This document shows positions 42,063 through 52,700 of a stretch of DNA of 64,000 nt, in pieces. Source of the stretch: UBA7446 sp038143535 (GTDB lineage Bacteria; Bacteroidota; Bacteroidia; Flavobacteriales; Flavobacteriaceae); the NCBI GenBank assembly GCA_038143535.1, contig JAYQMD010000001.1, positions 62,001 through 126,000 on the forward strand, read 5' to 3'. Under the pieces are notes generated by a model. It saw only the letters and a program-made list of their open reading frames with translations, searched no databases and was not told the DNA's origin. The position numbers and the translations under genes were made by a program. The first letter of the stretch is position 1, and every line of letters starts with the position of its first letter.

Positions 42063-44480
42063 ATGTATGTAGTAAAAAGGGATGGGCGTAAAGAACCCAT
42101 CATGTTTGACAAAATTACCGCCCGGGTTCGTAAGCTCTGTTATGGATTCAACGAACTTGTTGATCCCGTAAAGGTGGCCATGAAAGTTATTGAAGGTCTT
42201 TATGATGGGGTGACCACCTCTGAACTCGATAGCTTGGCAGCCGAAACTGCCGCTTCCATGACAACCGTTCATCCCGACTATGCCCAACTGGCCGCTCGGA
42301 TATCTGTTTCTAACCTCCATAAAAACACCAAGAAATCCTTTTCTGAAACCATGGCAGACCTCTTTGCGTATGTCAATCCTCGTACAGAAAAGAAATCACC
42401 GCTTCTCTCAGAAGAAGTATATCAAGTAATTCAAGACAATGCCGAGTTGCTTGATTCCACCATCATCTACAACCGTGATTTTGGTTACGACTACTTTGGG
42501 TTTAAAACCCTTGAGCGTTCTTATCTGCTAAAAATCAACGGCAACATTGCCGAGCGACCACAACATATGCTGATGCGCGTTTCTGTTGGTATTCACCCAA
42601 CAGACTTGGATGCTGCCGTAGAGACCTATCACTTGATGTCCAAAAAGTATTTCACACACGCCACACCAACGCTGTTTAACTCGGGTACTCCCAAGCCACA
42701 AATGTCCTCATGTTTTTTGTTATCCATGCGAGACGACAGTATTGATGGGATTTACGATACCCTAAAGCAAACGGCTAAAATCTCACAGTCTGCTGGAGGA
42801 ATAGGCTTGTCTATTCACAACGTCCGCGCCACAGGATCTTATATTGCAGGGACCAACGGTACCTCAAACGGTATAGTGCCCATGCTGCGCGTTTATAATG
42901 ACACGGCCCGCTATGTAGACCAAGGCGGGGGTAAGCGAAAAGGATCATTTGCCATTTATGTGGAGCCGTGGCATGCGGATATCTTTGACTTTTTAGACTT
43001 AAAGAAAAACCACGGTAAGGAAGAAATGCGCGCGCGCGATTTGTTCTATGCCATGTGGATCCCCGATTTGTTTATGAAGCGTGTGGAAGAAAACACAGAA
43101 TGGACACTTATGTGCCCAAATGAATGTCCGGGACTTTACGATTGCCACAGTGAGGAATTTGAAGAGATGTATCTCAGATATGAAAAGGAAAATCGTGGCC
43201 GTAAAACTATCAAAGCACGTGAACTATGGGAGAAAATCCTAGAATCTCAGATTGAGACAGGAACCCCTTATATGCTTTATAAAGATGCGGCAAATCGCAA
43301 GTCTAATCAAAAAAACTTAGGAACCATCCGTTCTTCAAACTTGTGTACAGAAATCATGGAATATACGTCCAAGGATGAGGTTGCGGTTTGTAACTTGGCT
43401 TCAATTGCCCTTCCTATGTTTGTAAAGGATGGTGCTTTTGATCATCAAGAGCTATTCGATGTAACCAAGCGTGTGACTAAAAATCTCAACAAAGTTATTG
43501 ATCGCAACTATTATCCTGTTCCCGAGGCGGAGAACTCCAACATGCGTCACCGCCCTGTTGGATTGGGTGTACAGGGATTGGCAGATACGTTTATCAAGTT
43601 GCGCCTCCCGTTTACATCAGAACCAGCACAAACGTTAAACCAAGAGATTTTTGAAACCATTTATTTTGCTTCGTTAACAGCCTCAAAAGAATTGGCGGAA
43701 GTAGAAGGGCCTTACAAGTCCTATAAGGGATCCCCGATTTCCAAGGGCGAGTTCCAACACAATATGTGGGGCATCAAAGACGACGAGCTTAGTGGCCGTT
43801 GGGATTGGGAAGGCTTACGCAAGCAAATCAAAAAGCACGGCGTTCGCAACTCCCTATTGATGGCACCGATGCCAACAGCATCTACCTCTCAAATTTTAGG
43901 TAACAACGAATGTTTTGAGCCGTACACTTCCAATATCTACACAAGACGTGTGTTATCTGGTGAGTTTATTGTGGTGAACAAACACTTGTTGGAAGACTTG
44001 GTTAACCTAGGTCTTTGGGACGAGGACATGAAGCAAGAATTGATGCGTGCAAACGGGTCTATTCAGCACATAGAAACCATTCCCGCTGATATTAGAGAAC
44101 TTTATAAAACCGTTTGGGAAATGAGCATGAAGGACATCATTGATATGTCACGTCACCGTGGATATTTCATTGATCAGTCGCAATCGCTTAACTTGTTTAT
44201 GGAAGGCGCGACCATGTCCAAACTCACCTCGATGCACTTCTATGCGTGGAAGTCTGGCTTAAAAACAGGGATGTATTATTTGCGTACCAAGTCGGCTGTT
44301 GATGCCATTAAGTTTACGGTTAATAAAAAAGCGAAAGCTGCAGAAGTACCTGCGGCGGCTACCAAACCAAAAGCTAAGGCTGCTGTTGCAGTAGAGCCCC
44401 TTTCTCCATCTGAGCTAAAAGAAATGTTAGCAAAGTCTAAGGAAAGTGAAGACGATGACTGCCTTATGTGTGGCTCATAA
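42063..44480 (+). CDS. nrdA: Ribonucleotide reductase class Ia, alpha subunit
   Basis: An 805-residue NrdA. It has an N-terminal ATP-cone (about 1-90, starting MYVVKRDGRKEPIMFDKI), the substrate-site cysteine in PQMSSCFLLS, the catalytic loop NLCTEIMEY with the cysteine-glutamate pair, VAVCNLAS with the second redox cysteine, and a C-terminal CLMCGS swinging arm that is re-reduced by thioredoxin. The linker just before the C-terminus (about 745-790) is Ala/Lys-rich. An intrinsic terminator follows at 44499-44530. Confidence 0.99.
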   Translation: MYVVKRDGRKEPIMFDKITARVRKLCYGFNELVDPVKVAMKVIEGLYDGVTTSELDSLAAETAASMTTVHPDYAQLAARISVSNLHKNTKKSFSETMADLFAYVNPRTEKKSPLLSEEVYQVIQDNAELLDSTIIYNRDFGYDYFGFKTLERSYLLKINGNIAERPQHMLMRVSVGIHPTDLDAAVETYHLMSKKYFTHATPTLFNSGTPKPQMSSCFLLSMRDDSIDGIYDTLKQTAKISQSAGGIGLSIHNVRATGSYIAGTNGTSNGIVPMLRVYNDTARYVDQGGGKRKGSFAIYVEPWHADIFDFLDLKKNHGKEEMRARDLFYAMWIPDLFMKRVEENTEWTLMCPNECPGLYDCHSEEFEEMYLRYEKENRGRKTIKARELWEKILESQIETGTPYMLYKDAANRKSNQKNLGTIRSSNLCTEIMEYTSKDEVAVCNLASIALPMFVKDGAFDHQELFDVTKRVTKNLNKVIDRNYYPVPEAENSNMRHRPVGLGVQGLADTFIKLRLPFTSEPAQTLNQEIFETIYFASLTASKELAEVEGPYKSYKGSPISKGEFQHNMWGIKDDELSGRWDWEGLRKQIKKHGVRNSLLMAPMPTASTSQILGNNECFEPYTSNIYTRRVLSGEFIVVNKHLLEDLVNLGLWDEDMKQELMRANGSIQHIETIPADIRELYKTVWEMSMKDIIDMSRHRGYFIDQSQSLNLFMEGATMSKLTSMHFYAWKSGLKTGMYYLRTKSAVDAIKFTVNKKAKAAEVPAAATKPKAKAAVAVEPLSPSELKEMLAKSKESEDDDCLMCGS

Positions 44481-44498
44481 TAAACCATGAAAAACAAC

Positions 44499-44530
44499 AA
44501 AAAAAGCGCTAAGAAATGAGCGCTTTTTTT
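44499..44530. terminator. Bidirectional intrinsic terminator between nrdA and the PiT gene
   Basis: An A run, the stem AGCGCT / AGCGCT separated by 8 bases, and a run of seven T. It can serve nrdA on the plus strand and, by symmetry, the phosphate transporter gene on the minus strand, whose stop codon lies at its right edge. Confidence 0.8.
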
Positions 44531-46829
44531 ATTTGTCTTTTTGTTCGTCTCCCAATTTTATGGGTGTTATGGTGGGATCGTAATGCAGGTGGTAGTGCTC
44601 AATCAAATTAATGGTTGCTACAATAAGGTCTTTGGTTTCTACCATAAGGCTAAAAAACAGGGTGGTGTTTTTTGGACTCTTTTCTTCCTTGCTTCTTGTA
44701 CGCTGCACTTGTTGATTAATCTTCGCATCGATATTGGCAAATAGCTCTTCTTTTTTATCTGCAATAGTGGCAAAGGCCTCAAATGCATTAATGTCAAATG
44801 AAAAGCGCACATCTGAAAGCAAGCCTTCCAAATCAGATTGCGTTTCTTTAAGTTCTTTAATCTGTGAGTATTTTAACTGGCGGTGGTTGTTATTTACGTG
44901 TTTGTAGGAAGCTTTAGTGATGTATTCCAGCGACTGCGCCATGTCTTCAAGTATGCTTATGAGGCTAATGTAAAAATGACTTGCCTTAACGTTTTCTTCT
45001 TCAAGTTCTTGGATGAAATAAAAGAGCTCATTTCGAAGTTTATCGATTTCTTTTCCAAGACGAAATACGTCTTTTTTAGACTTACGAAGGTCTTCAGCTT
45101 TTTGTTTAGCCAAACCATTAATGGAAACGAGGTAAATATCGTTACACTTATTGATGGCCTTAGACACGTCCTGTGCGCTTTCCAAAATAAGACTTTGCAC
45201 AGATGAGCTAGAAATAATTTTTAAGTCACGCTCTCGTTTTGATTCTGCCACATTGACCTTATGCTTGCGGAAATTGCTCCACAGCACGCCTGCAGAGAGT
45301 ATAAACATACCAATCAGCGCAGGGAGTTTTCCTGTATAGACGATGACAGCTACGATGCCACATGCCGTGAAGGCCGTAAGGGCAGTCAAGAACCAACCCC
45401 CAATTACATTAAGCACTCCGGCAACGCGGTAAACAGCACTGTCAGTACCCCAAGCACGATCGGCTAAAGAAGTACCCATGGCAACCATAAACGTAACGTA
45501 GGTAGTCGATAGGGGGAGTTTATAAGATGTAGCAATGGATATAAGCACTGCGGCTACGGTAAGGTTGATGGAAGCCCGTACATTATCAAAAGCAGGAGCA
45601 TCTTCTGGGTTAGCGTAGCGTTGAGATTTAGTTGGCGTGAAACGCGCCTTTACTTTTTCTTTTAGCCTACTTGGCGAAACAGCCTCAATGCTGCGCATTG
45701 AACCAGCAAATGCACGAACCAAACCTCTTGAAAAGGCATTGGAATCAAAGCGTTCTTGTGTACGTTCTTGACGAGATAAATCGATAGATGGTTTTAATAC
45801 TTCTTGTGCCTTGGTTGATAACCAAAGTGTGACAACCATGATCATCCCTGCTATGATAAGTAATATAGTAGGGGTTGAGACTTTTGCCGATAAGAATGCC
45901 ATATTAAAGAGGTCGGCAGAAATCCCAGAGGCTTTCCAAGCTTCAAATGACTGCCAGGCAGCAATAGGCACACCAATAAAATTGACCAAATCGTTTCCAG
46001 CAAAAGCTAGGGCAAGCGAAAAGGTACCCACAATAATAATAATCTTATAGATGTCTGTTCGAAACAGGTATACTCCCAACATGGACAAGGAAGTCCAAAG
46101 GACCAAGCTTATGCCAATGACATTATTGGATTGCGTTGCTATGTATTCTTTAAGTGATATGCTCCCCAAAAACGCATAAGTATTGTCAGCATAGGGAGTT
46201 CCTTTAATGCCTTTGGCAAGAATAAAGTAGGTGATGGCTGTCATGGCAATGCCGCCAAAAATAGCCCCTGCCCATCTAGGGTTATCTCTGAAATGGAAGG
46301 TAAGTATGATCCTACTTATATATTGTACCACTGCACCAGCAGTGAAGGCAATAAATACCGAGAGGAGTATGCCAAAAATAATCTGAGAGGCTTTACTGAC
46401 ATTTATAAACTCGTAAAGCGATGCATCTGCATTGCCCCAGTATATTTTAACAAGTGAGATGGCAACTGCCGCACCAAGCAATTCAAATACAATGGATACT
46501 GTGGTTGATGTTGGCAATCCAAGAGTATTAAAAAAGTCAAGCAAAAGAATATCTGTGAGCATCACTGCCATAAAAATGATCATGATCTCGTCGAAGTAAA
46601 ACAGTTCTGGATTAAAGATGCCTTTTCTGGCAACTTCCATTAGTCCGCTAGAGAAGATGGCCCCAGTGGCTACACCCAAACTGGCAATTATCATTACTGT
46701 TTTAAAGCTGATCGCCTTTGACCCAATAGCAGAGTTTAGAAAGTTTACTGCATCATTACTTACGCCCACAACCAAATCAGCGGTAGCAAGTACCGCAAGC
46801 GCAATGATGATGACTAAGTAAAAATCCAT
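44529..46829 (-). CDS. PiT-family inorganic phosphate transporter with PhoU-like C-terminus
   Basis: A 766-residue inner-membrane transporter of the PiT (Pho4) family, which moves metal-phosphate or sodium/proton-phosphate. The duplicated family signature is visible as VGVSNDAVNFLNSAIGSKA near residue 22 and FAGNDLVNFIGVPIAAW near residue 276. About ten to twelve helices fill residues 1-520. The remaining 240 residues form a helical cytoplasmic domain resembling the PhoU/DUF47 regulators, so transporter and regulator seem fused, as in other Bacteroidetes. It starts 3 bases after the TonB receptor gene and is almost certainly co-transcribed with it. Confidence 0.92.
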   Translation of the reverse strand: MDFYLVIIIALAVLATADLVVGVSNDAVNFLNSAIGSKAISFKTVMIIASLGVATGAIFSSGLMEVARKGIFNPELFYFDEIMIIFMAVMLTDILLLDFFNTLGLPTSTTVSIVFELLGAAVAISLVKIYWGNADASLYEFINVSKASQIIFGILLSVFIAFTAGAVVQYISRIILTFHFRDNPRWAGAIFGGIAMTAITYFILAKGIKGTPYADNTYAFLGSISLKEYIATQSNNVIGISLVLWTSLSMLGVYLFRTDIYKIIIIVGTFSLALAFAGNDLVNFIGVPIAAWQSFEAWKASGISADLFNMAFLSAKVSTPTILLIIAGMIMVVTLWLSTKAQEVLKPSIDLSRQERTQERFDSNAFSRGLVRAFAGSMRSIEAVSPSRLKEKVKARFTPTKSQRYANPEDAPAFDNVRASINLTVAAVLISIATSYKLPLSTTYVTFMVAMGTSLADRAWGTDSAVYRVAGVLNVIGGWFLTALTAFTACGIVAVIVYTGKLPALIGMFILSAGVLWSNFRKHKVNVAESKRERDLKIISSSSVQSLILESAQDVSKAINKCNDIYLVSINGLAKQKAEDLRKSKKDVFRLGKEIDKLRNELFYFIQELEEENVKASHFYISLISILEDMAQSLEYITKASYKHVNNNHRQLKYSQIKELKETQSDLEGLLSDVRFSFDINAFEAFATIADKKEELFANIDAKINQQVQRTRSKEEKSPKNTTLFFSLMVETKDLIVATINLIEHYHLHYDPTITPIKLGDEQKDK

Positions 46830-46832
46830 GAG

Positions 46833-49643
46833 TTAGAATTTTAGTGAATAGCCTAAGGAAAATGTAATTCCAGGAGAATAAGAGTTAAAAATTAGGGTAT
46901 CTTTACCAAGCCATTTATATACTTGTTCCTTATTATCGTTGAGCAAGTTATTTGCTCGAAATGTAAGAGTTTTACTTATTTTTCCTTCGAAATCTTTCTT
47001 TAAGCTAAAATCTAACCGATTAAACGGTTTTGTATAAACGTCAGGAACTCCACCGATTCCAACATTAGATAGTGTTTCGCCTTGTACATTAAAAAACAAT
47101 CCAAACTCCAGATCTTTATTTAATAGTCTATTGTTAATTCCAGCATTGAAAATATAGGGAGATTGTCCTTGAAGAGGTCTTTCGTTACTAAAGATTTTAC
47201 CGTCATTTAATTCGTCCTTGACCGCATTAAGTTTTGAAATATATTCACTATTAGACATGGTTTGAGTTGCGTCAATAACAGTAGCATTTAAGGTCAAAGA
47301 ACTAAGAAAACGTTCATTATCAATTAAATTTTTTCTAATTTCAAGTTCAACCCCTCTAACCGATGCATCACCAACATTACGTGCAACGAATGTATTTGGA
47401 GAGTTTTCATCAAAAGTTACGACTTCGATAGGGTCAAAGAAGTCTTTGAAAAATAAACTAAGGGCAAACATTTGATTTTTTTCACTGAAAACCTCATACC
47501 TAAGGTCATAATTATCAATATAACTAGGTTTGACATTTATATTCCCTAAAAAGAAAGTTTCAGAGATAGGATTGTATATGTATGCAGTTGAAGCCTCCCT
47601 AAAAGATGGACGCGCAATAGTTTCGTAATAAGAAATTCTCAAGTTTGATTTTTCTGATAAACGGATGATTGTGTTGCCATAAACAAAGTTATCATCAGTG
47701 TCAATAAATTTACTATATGAATATTGGTTTCCGGGTAAATCTTCCCCAGTATAAAACAATTCAAAAAGCTCCTTTCTGATTCCTAGGACTAACTTTAGGC
47801 TTTTACTAAAAGCTAACTCGGTTTCAAAAAAGTGGGCTGAATTTTTTATTTCAGACTCGTAAATATTTGTTCTCTCTTGTCCGCCCCTCAAGTATGTGCC
47901 TCTTCGATTTTCTCTTGTCCAAATATTCTCTTCAAAGAAAAACGCATTAGGGTCTCCGTTTAATATTGTGGAGTCTCCTGAATACCAAACGTCATATTTT
48001 TGCGAATTAAATTCTCTAGATTTATTACTATTTGATGCCCCAATAATTACAGAAGATTTTTCATCATTATTTAAGTTAAAATTAAATTTCATATCAAATT
48101 TAAATTGACCTGATTTTTCGTAAAGATTCCTCCAAATTCTTCCTGGAGCGCTAACTTGGTTTGGACTAAAATAAAAAACATCATCTAAAGGGTCTTTTTC
48201 GAAAACAGTTCTTCTAAAGTCCTTGTCTTGAAGTACTGCTTTTGATGTGCTAATTGCCCAATTGAATTCCATTTTATCATCCTCAGAACGGTGTGACCCT
48301 TGAATAGGCATTGAAAACAAACTCCTTTCCGTATATGTTAATGTATTACCCTGACCTAAGTAATTATTTTCTATATATTCCTCTCTTACAAGATTAGTTG
48401 CATTATATTCACTGTTTTGAAGTCGTAATATGTTAATTGATATCTTATTATACCCATTTTGAAGAGTAAGTCCAAATAAACCACTTAAAAATTTATTTGT
48501 CTGACCCAGTTGGCTATTTTGTTCGCTGTAAAAACTAATATCTCCTCTAAATTTCTGTGCCGTGTTGTCAATATAATTATCGTAGTATAGATTTTCACTT
48601 TTATAGCCAATGGATGCAACATAACCCAACCTAAAATCATTTCGTAACTGAATCGAGCTTGAAGCACTAAGGTTTATGTTGTGATTTAGATCGCTTGTAT
48701 CCTGAATAGGGACCATTGTTTTTGAAAGTGTTCTTGTAGCTTTTGTTAACTCACCCGATTCTGGAAGAAAAAATAAAGGTGGAGGTAATTCAGCTGTTGG
48801 GTCTAAACGCGATCCTCTTAGCCCATCATCTACTCCTCTCCAATCAGTTCTACTAACCCGATCTCTTAAAAAAGAACTGTTTAGGTTCATGTCAGGATTA
48901 TACCCAACAGAATAATTTATATTGTATTCTGGAGAAAAAGAGTAATTTTTCAATTTTATATTAACCAATCCACCAGTAAAGTCTGCAGATCTAGTTGCAG
49001 AGGCGGATTTTTGCACTACAATATTTTCAATTATCGAAGTGGGAAAAATATCTAAAGGCAGCGTATTTCTATCTGGGTCAATTCCAGGAAGCTCCATGAA
49101 GTTAAGCATCGTTTTAGAGTATCTATCACCAAGACCCCTTACAAAAACATATTTACCACCTTGGACAGATATTCCAGGAACTCTTTTCACTGCTGATGCA
49201 ATATCACCGTCACCAGCTTTTTTTATTGCTTGAATTGATAGGCCATCCAAAACAACACTTGCGTTTTTTTGTATGTTGAGTACTGCACTTTCCGTGTTTC
49301 TTTTTGCAGTGGTTGTAACCACAACCTCCTCTAAAGAATTTGCTGCAGGATTTAATACCACATCTAAATCTGTTATTTTTCCTTGAGTCACGATTACCTC
49401 GGAGATTCTTTTTTTCTCATAACCCACAAAAGAAAATTCAATGGTGTACGTACCTTTGCTTAAATCTATAAAATATTTACCATCAAAGTCAGTCGTAGTT
49501 CCATCACTAGTTTCAACCACCACCACATTTGCAAAAGGTAGTACATCATTAAATTCACCGTCAATTACTAAACCACTTATTCCTGTCTGTGAGTATAAAA
49601 CAGAACACAAAAAAGTTAGACCAATTATTATAATTTTTTTCAT
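46833..49643 (-). CDS. TonB-dependent receptor with carboxypeptidase-regulatory-like domain
   Basis: A 936-residue outer-membrane receptor. It has a signal peptide (cleaved near LYSQ, residue 19), a carboxypeptidase-D-regulatory-like beta domain at about 20-100 (VIDGEFNDVLPFANVVV, FDGKYFIDLSKGTYTIEFSFVGYE), a plug domain at about 115-235 (GISVQGGKYVFVRGLGDRYS) and a C-terminal beta barrel ending in SLGYSLKF, with the terminal aromatic expected of outer-membrane proteins. A GTG 15 bases upstream is an alternative start. The substrate is not known; co-transcription with a phosphate transporter suggests a phosphorus compound. It is not SusC-like, and no SusD partner is present. Confidence 0.93.
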   Translation of the reverse strand: MKKIIIIGLTFLCSVLYSQTGISGLVIDGEFNDVLPFANVVVVETSDGTTTDFDGKYFIDLSKGTYTIEFSFVGYEKKRISEVIVTQGKITDLDVVLNPAANSLEEVVVTTTAKRNTESAVLNIQKNASVVLDGLSIQAIKKAGDGDIASAVKRVPGISVQGGKYVFVRGLGDRYSKTMLNFMELPGIDPDRNTLPLDIFPTSIIENIVVQKSASATRSADFTGGLVNIKLKNYSFSPEYNINYSVGYNPDMNLNSSFLRDRVSRTDWRGVDDGLRGSRLDPTAELPPPLFFLPESGELTKATRTLSKTMVPIQDTSDLNHNINLSASSSIQLRNDFRLGYVASIGYKSENLYYDNYIDNTAQKFRGDISFYSEQNSQLGQTNKFLSGLFGLTLQNGYNKISINILRLQNSEYNATNLVREEYIENNYLGQGNTLTYTERSLFSMPIQGSHRSEDDKMEFNWAISTSKAVLQDKDFRRTVFEKDPLDDVFYFSPNQVSAPGRIWRNLYEKSGQFKFDMKFNFNLNNDEKSSVIIGASNSNKSREFNSQKYDVWYSGDSTILNGDPNAFFFEENIWTRENRRGTYLRGGQERTNIYESEIKNSAHFFETELAFSKSLKLVLGIRKELFELFYTGEDLPGNQYSYSKFIDTDDNFVYGNTIIRLSEKSNLRISYYETIARPSFREASTAYIYNPISETFFLGNINVKPSYIDNYDLRYEVFSEKNQMFALSLFFKDFFDPIEVVTFDENSPNTFVARNVGDASVRGVELEIRKNLIDNERFLSSLTLNATVIDATQTMSNSEYISKLNAVKDELNDGKIFSNERPLQGQSPYIFNAGINNRLLNKDLEFGLFFNVQGETLSNVGIGGVPDVYTKPFNRLDFSLKKDFEGKISKTLTFRANNLLNDNKEQVYKWLGKDTLIFNSYSPGITFSLGYSLKF

Positions 49644-49704
49644 TCTGAAAATTTTCACTAATATATTCTATAAGGTACAATTCATACATTAACTTAATGT
49701 TAAC

Positions 49705-49735
49705 AAAAAAACCCCCTATCAAGGGGGTTTTTGTT
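49705..49735. terminator. Intrinsic terminator after the T9SS protein gene
   Basis: Stem ACCCCC / GGGGGT with a six-base loop (TATCAA), with an A run on the left and T run on the right, so it can act in both directions. On the minus strand it ends the transcript of the secreted-protein gene before the TonB receptor gene. Confidence 0.8.
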
Positions 49736-49754
49736 TTAACCTAAAGTTTAAAAA

Positions 49755-52700
49755 CTACTTTCTAAAAAGTTTTCCTTGAACTTTTTCTTCATCTGTAATA
49801 ACTTCAATAATATAAATCCCAGGCTTTACATTCTCAATATTTATTGAATTAACCCCTTTAGCTTTTTTAACTAATTGACCTGTTATAGCATAAACACTAA
49901 TCTCATTTACTCGCGTTTCACTACCTACATTTACAACACCATTTGTTGGGTTGGGGTAGAATGAGATAGTGGAATGTACTTTCAATACATCTTCGAGTGA
50001 CAATGTATTTTTAACAAAGTGATACGCTGTCCATCCATCAAATGCAGATTCAGCAGCACCAGAACCGTAAGCTTGCGCACTAATTACTTCAGCAGCAGCA
50101 GTTAAGTCAGCATCAGATGTGATAGCAGATAATGCATCAGATGTAACAAAGTCAAAGTTGCTAAATGTAATATCTGTATTGCTTGATACACCTTCAATCC
50201 GTGTTCCAGCAGCAAAGCCTTTGTAAACAACGTTAGAGTAAGTACCCTTAGCATTAGACTTCCAGTGACCGTACTGATCTAGTTTAGCACTGTTATCAAA
50301 TTCTTGATATGCAGTAACATTAGTTACAGCATGGGCAACAGTGTCAGCTTCAGTAGCACCTGTTTTTTCGTTTCCATCGATTTCGAATACGTTATCAGAG
50401 TCAGCTCCCATTGCCACATAAGCGTTGGTTACTGTACCAGAGTAGTCTTGGTCGATATCGATAGCGTCATCAGCTTGATTAAAGATAATCAAGTGATCTA
50501 CATCTACAGTACCACCGAAGAACTCAATACCATCATCATCGTTGGAGATGATTTCAATGTGATTAATAGTAGTACCAGAACCTACACCACCAAGGGTAAG
50601 ACCGTTGATTTCATCACCGTTAGCAATAGTAGCACCACCGTGACGGATGGATAAGTAAGTCATAGTACCGGAGTTTTCAGTATCTACTGGAGTTGCGTTA
50701 CCGTAAGTAGTGAAGTCAAAACCTTCAGCAATACCTTCAATAGAAGCAGTACCGTTGTCAGTACCAACAGTAGCATTACCTAAAACGATAATACCACCCC
50801 ACATACCACGAGTAGTAAGGTCATTAGCAGCTCCACCAACAGTAGACACATATGTACCAGCAGCTACATCAGCAGCAGTTAGATCATCAAATTCAGTTGT
50901 GAATACAATTGGAAGTGCAGCAGTACCGGCAGCTTCGATTTTACCACCTCTTGCGACAACAAGTGCAGTTGCGTCAACAGCGTCATTAGCAAAAGCAGCT
51001 TTAACAACTGTACCAGCAGCGATAGTAAGTGTAGCACCAGACTTTACAACTACTTTACCTGCGATGCTTACATCACCAGTCCAAGAAGTGTCCGTGTCTA
51101 TATATGTTAACGTACCATCACCTACAGAAATACTAGATGAAAAAGCAGACTTATTAAAGTCATACGCTGTCCATCCATCAAATGCAGATTCAGCAGCACC
51201 AGAACCGTAAGCTTGCGCACTAATTACTTCAGCAGCAGCAGTTAAGTCAGCATCAGATGTGATAGCAGATAATGCATCAGATGTAACAAAGTCAAAGTTG
51301 CTAAATGTAATATCTGTATTGCTTGATACACCTTCAATCCGTGTTCCAGCAGCAAAGCCTTTGTAAACAACGTTAGAGTAAGTACCCTTAGCATTAGACT
51401 TCCAGTGACCGTACTGATCTAGTTTAGCACTGTTATCAAATTCTTGATATGCAGTAACATTAGTTACAGCATGGGCAACAGTGTCAGCTTCAGTAGCACC
51501 TGTTTTTTCGTTTCCATCGATTTCGAATACGTTATCAGAGTCAGCTCCCATTGCCACATAAGCGTTGGTTACTGTACCAGAGTAGTCTTGGTCGATATCG
51601 ATAGCGTCATCAGCTTGATTAAAGATAATCAAGTGATCTACATCTACAGTACCACCGAAGAACTCAATACCATCATCATCGTTGGAGATGATTTCAATGT
51701 GATTAATAGTAGTACCAGAACCTACACCACCAAGGGTAAGACCGTTGATTTCATCACCGTTAGCAATAGTAGCACCACCGTGACGGATGGATAAGTAAGT
51801 CATAGTACCGGAGTTTTCAGTATCTACTGGAGTTGCGTTACCGTAAGTAGTGAAGTCAAAACCTTCAGCAATACCTTCAATAGAAGCAGTACCGTTGTCA
51901 GTACCAACAGTAGCATTACCTAAAACGATAATACCACCCCACATACCACGAGTAGTAAGGTCATTAGCAGCTCCATTAACAGTAGACACATATGTACCAG
52001 CAGCTACATCAGCAGCAGTTAGATCATCAAATTCAGTTGTGAATACAATTGGAAGTGTAGCAGTACCGGCAGCTTCGATTTTACCACCTCTTGCGACAAC
52101 AAGAGCAGAGGCGTCTATTGGATTGCCATTATAAACAGCTTTGATTACAGTTCCAGGCTCAATTGTTAAAGTAACACCTGAATCAACAACTACTTTACCT
52201 GCAAGAAGTTTATCTCCTGACCATGTTGTATTTGTTGTTATATTGGTAATGGAGGCAGAAGTAGCTGGTGAATAGGTGTGTTGTCCTAAATCAGACCAAT
52301 CTTCATTAGCTTTTACAACCCACTCTGAATTATCAGTGTTTGTTCCGCGAGAATTGTCCCAATATTTGTTGCCAGAGTAAACAGTAGATTTTCTGACAAG
52401 GGTGTGATCTTTTGTGGCATTTGTAACGCCTGCGACCTCCCATCCTGATCCAGGGTCACCTTCAAAATCACCGATGAAATCTATTATTGTATATGACGAT
52501 TCAGTGCCTTTAGCAAGAGCATAGCCATCATTACCGTTTGATAAATATGTATGTGTTTCATCAGCCTTTGCAAGTATTGATGCATCAGCACTTGGGTGAG
52601 CTATTACATATACACCGTTAGCGGGTATTGTTGCACTAGTATCAAACTCATTCCAAAATTCGTGTTCACCTGCAGTTGTAGGAGCATTTGCCACTGATGG

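Noticed and set aside
50304..51794. Long plus-strand open frames of up to 166 codons inside the T9SS protein gene.
   Set aside because: They are antisense shadows of the two identical repeats; their sequence simply repeats at 1,140-base spacing, and the minus-strand frame has the signal peptide and sorting domain.
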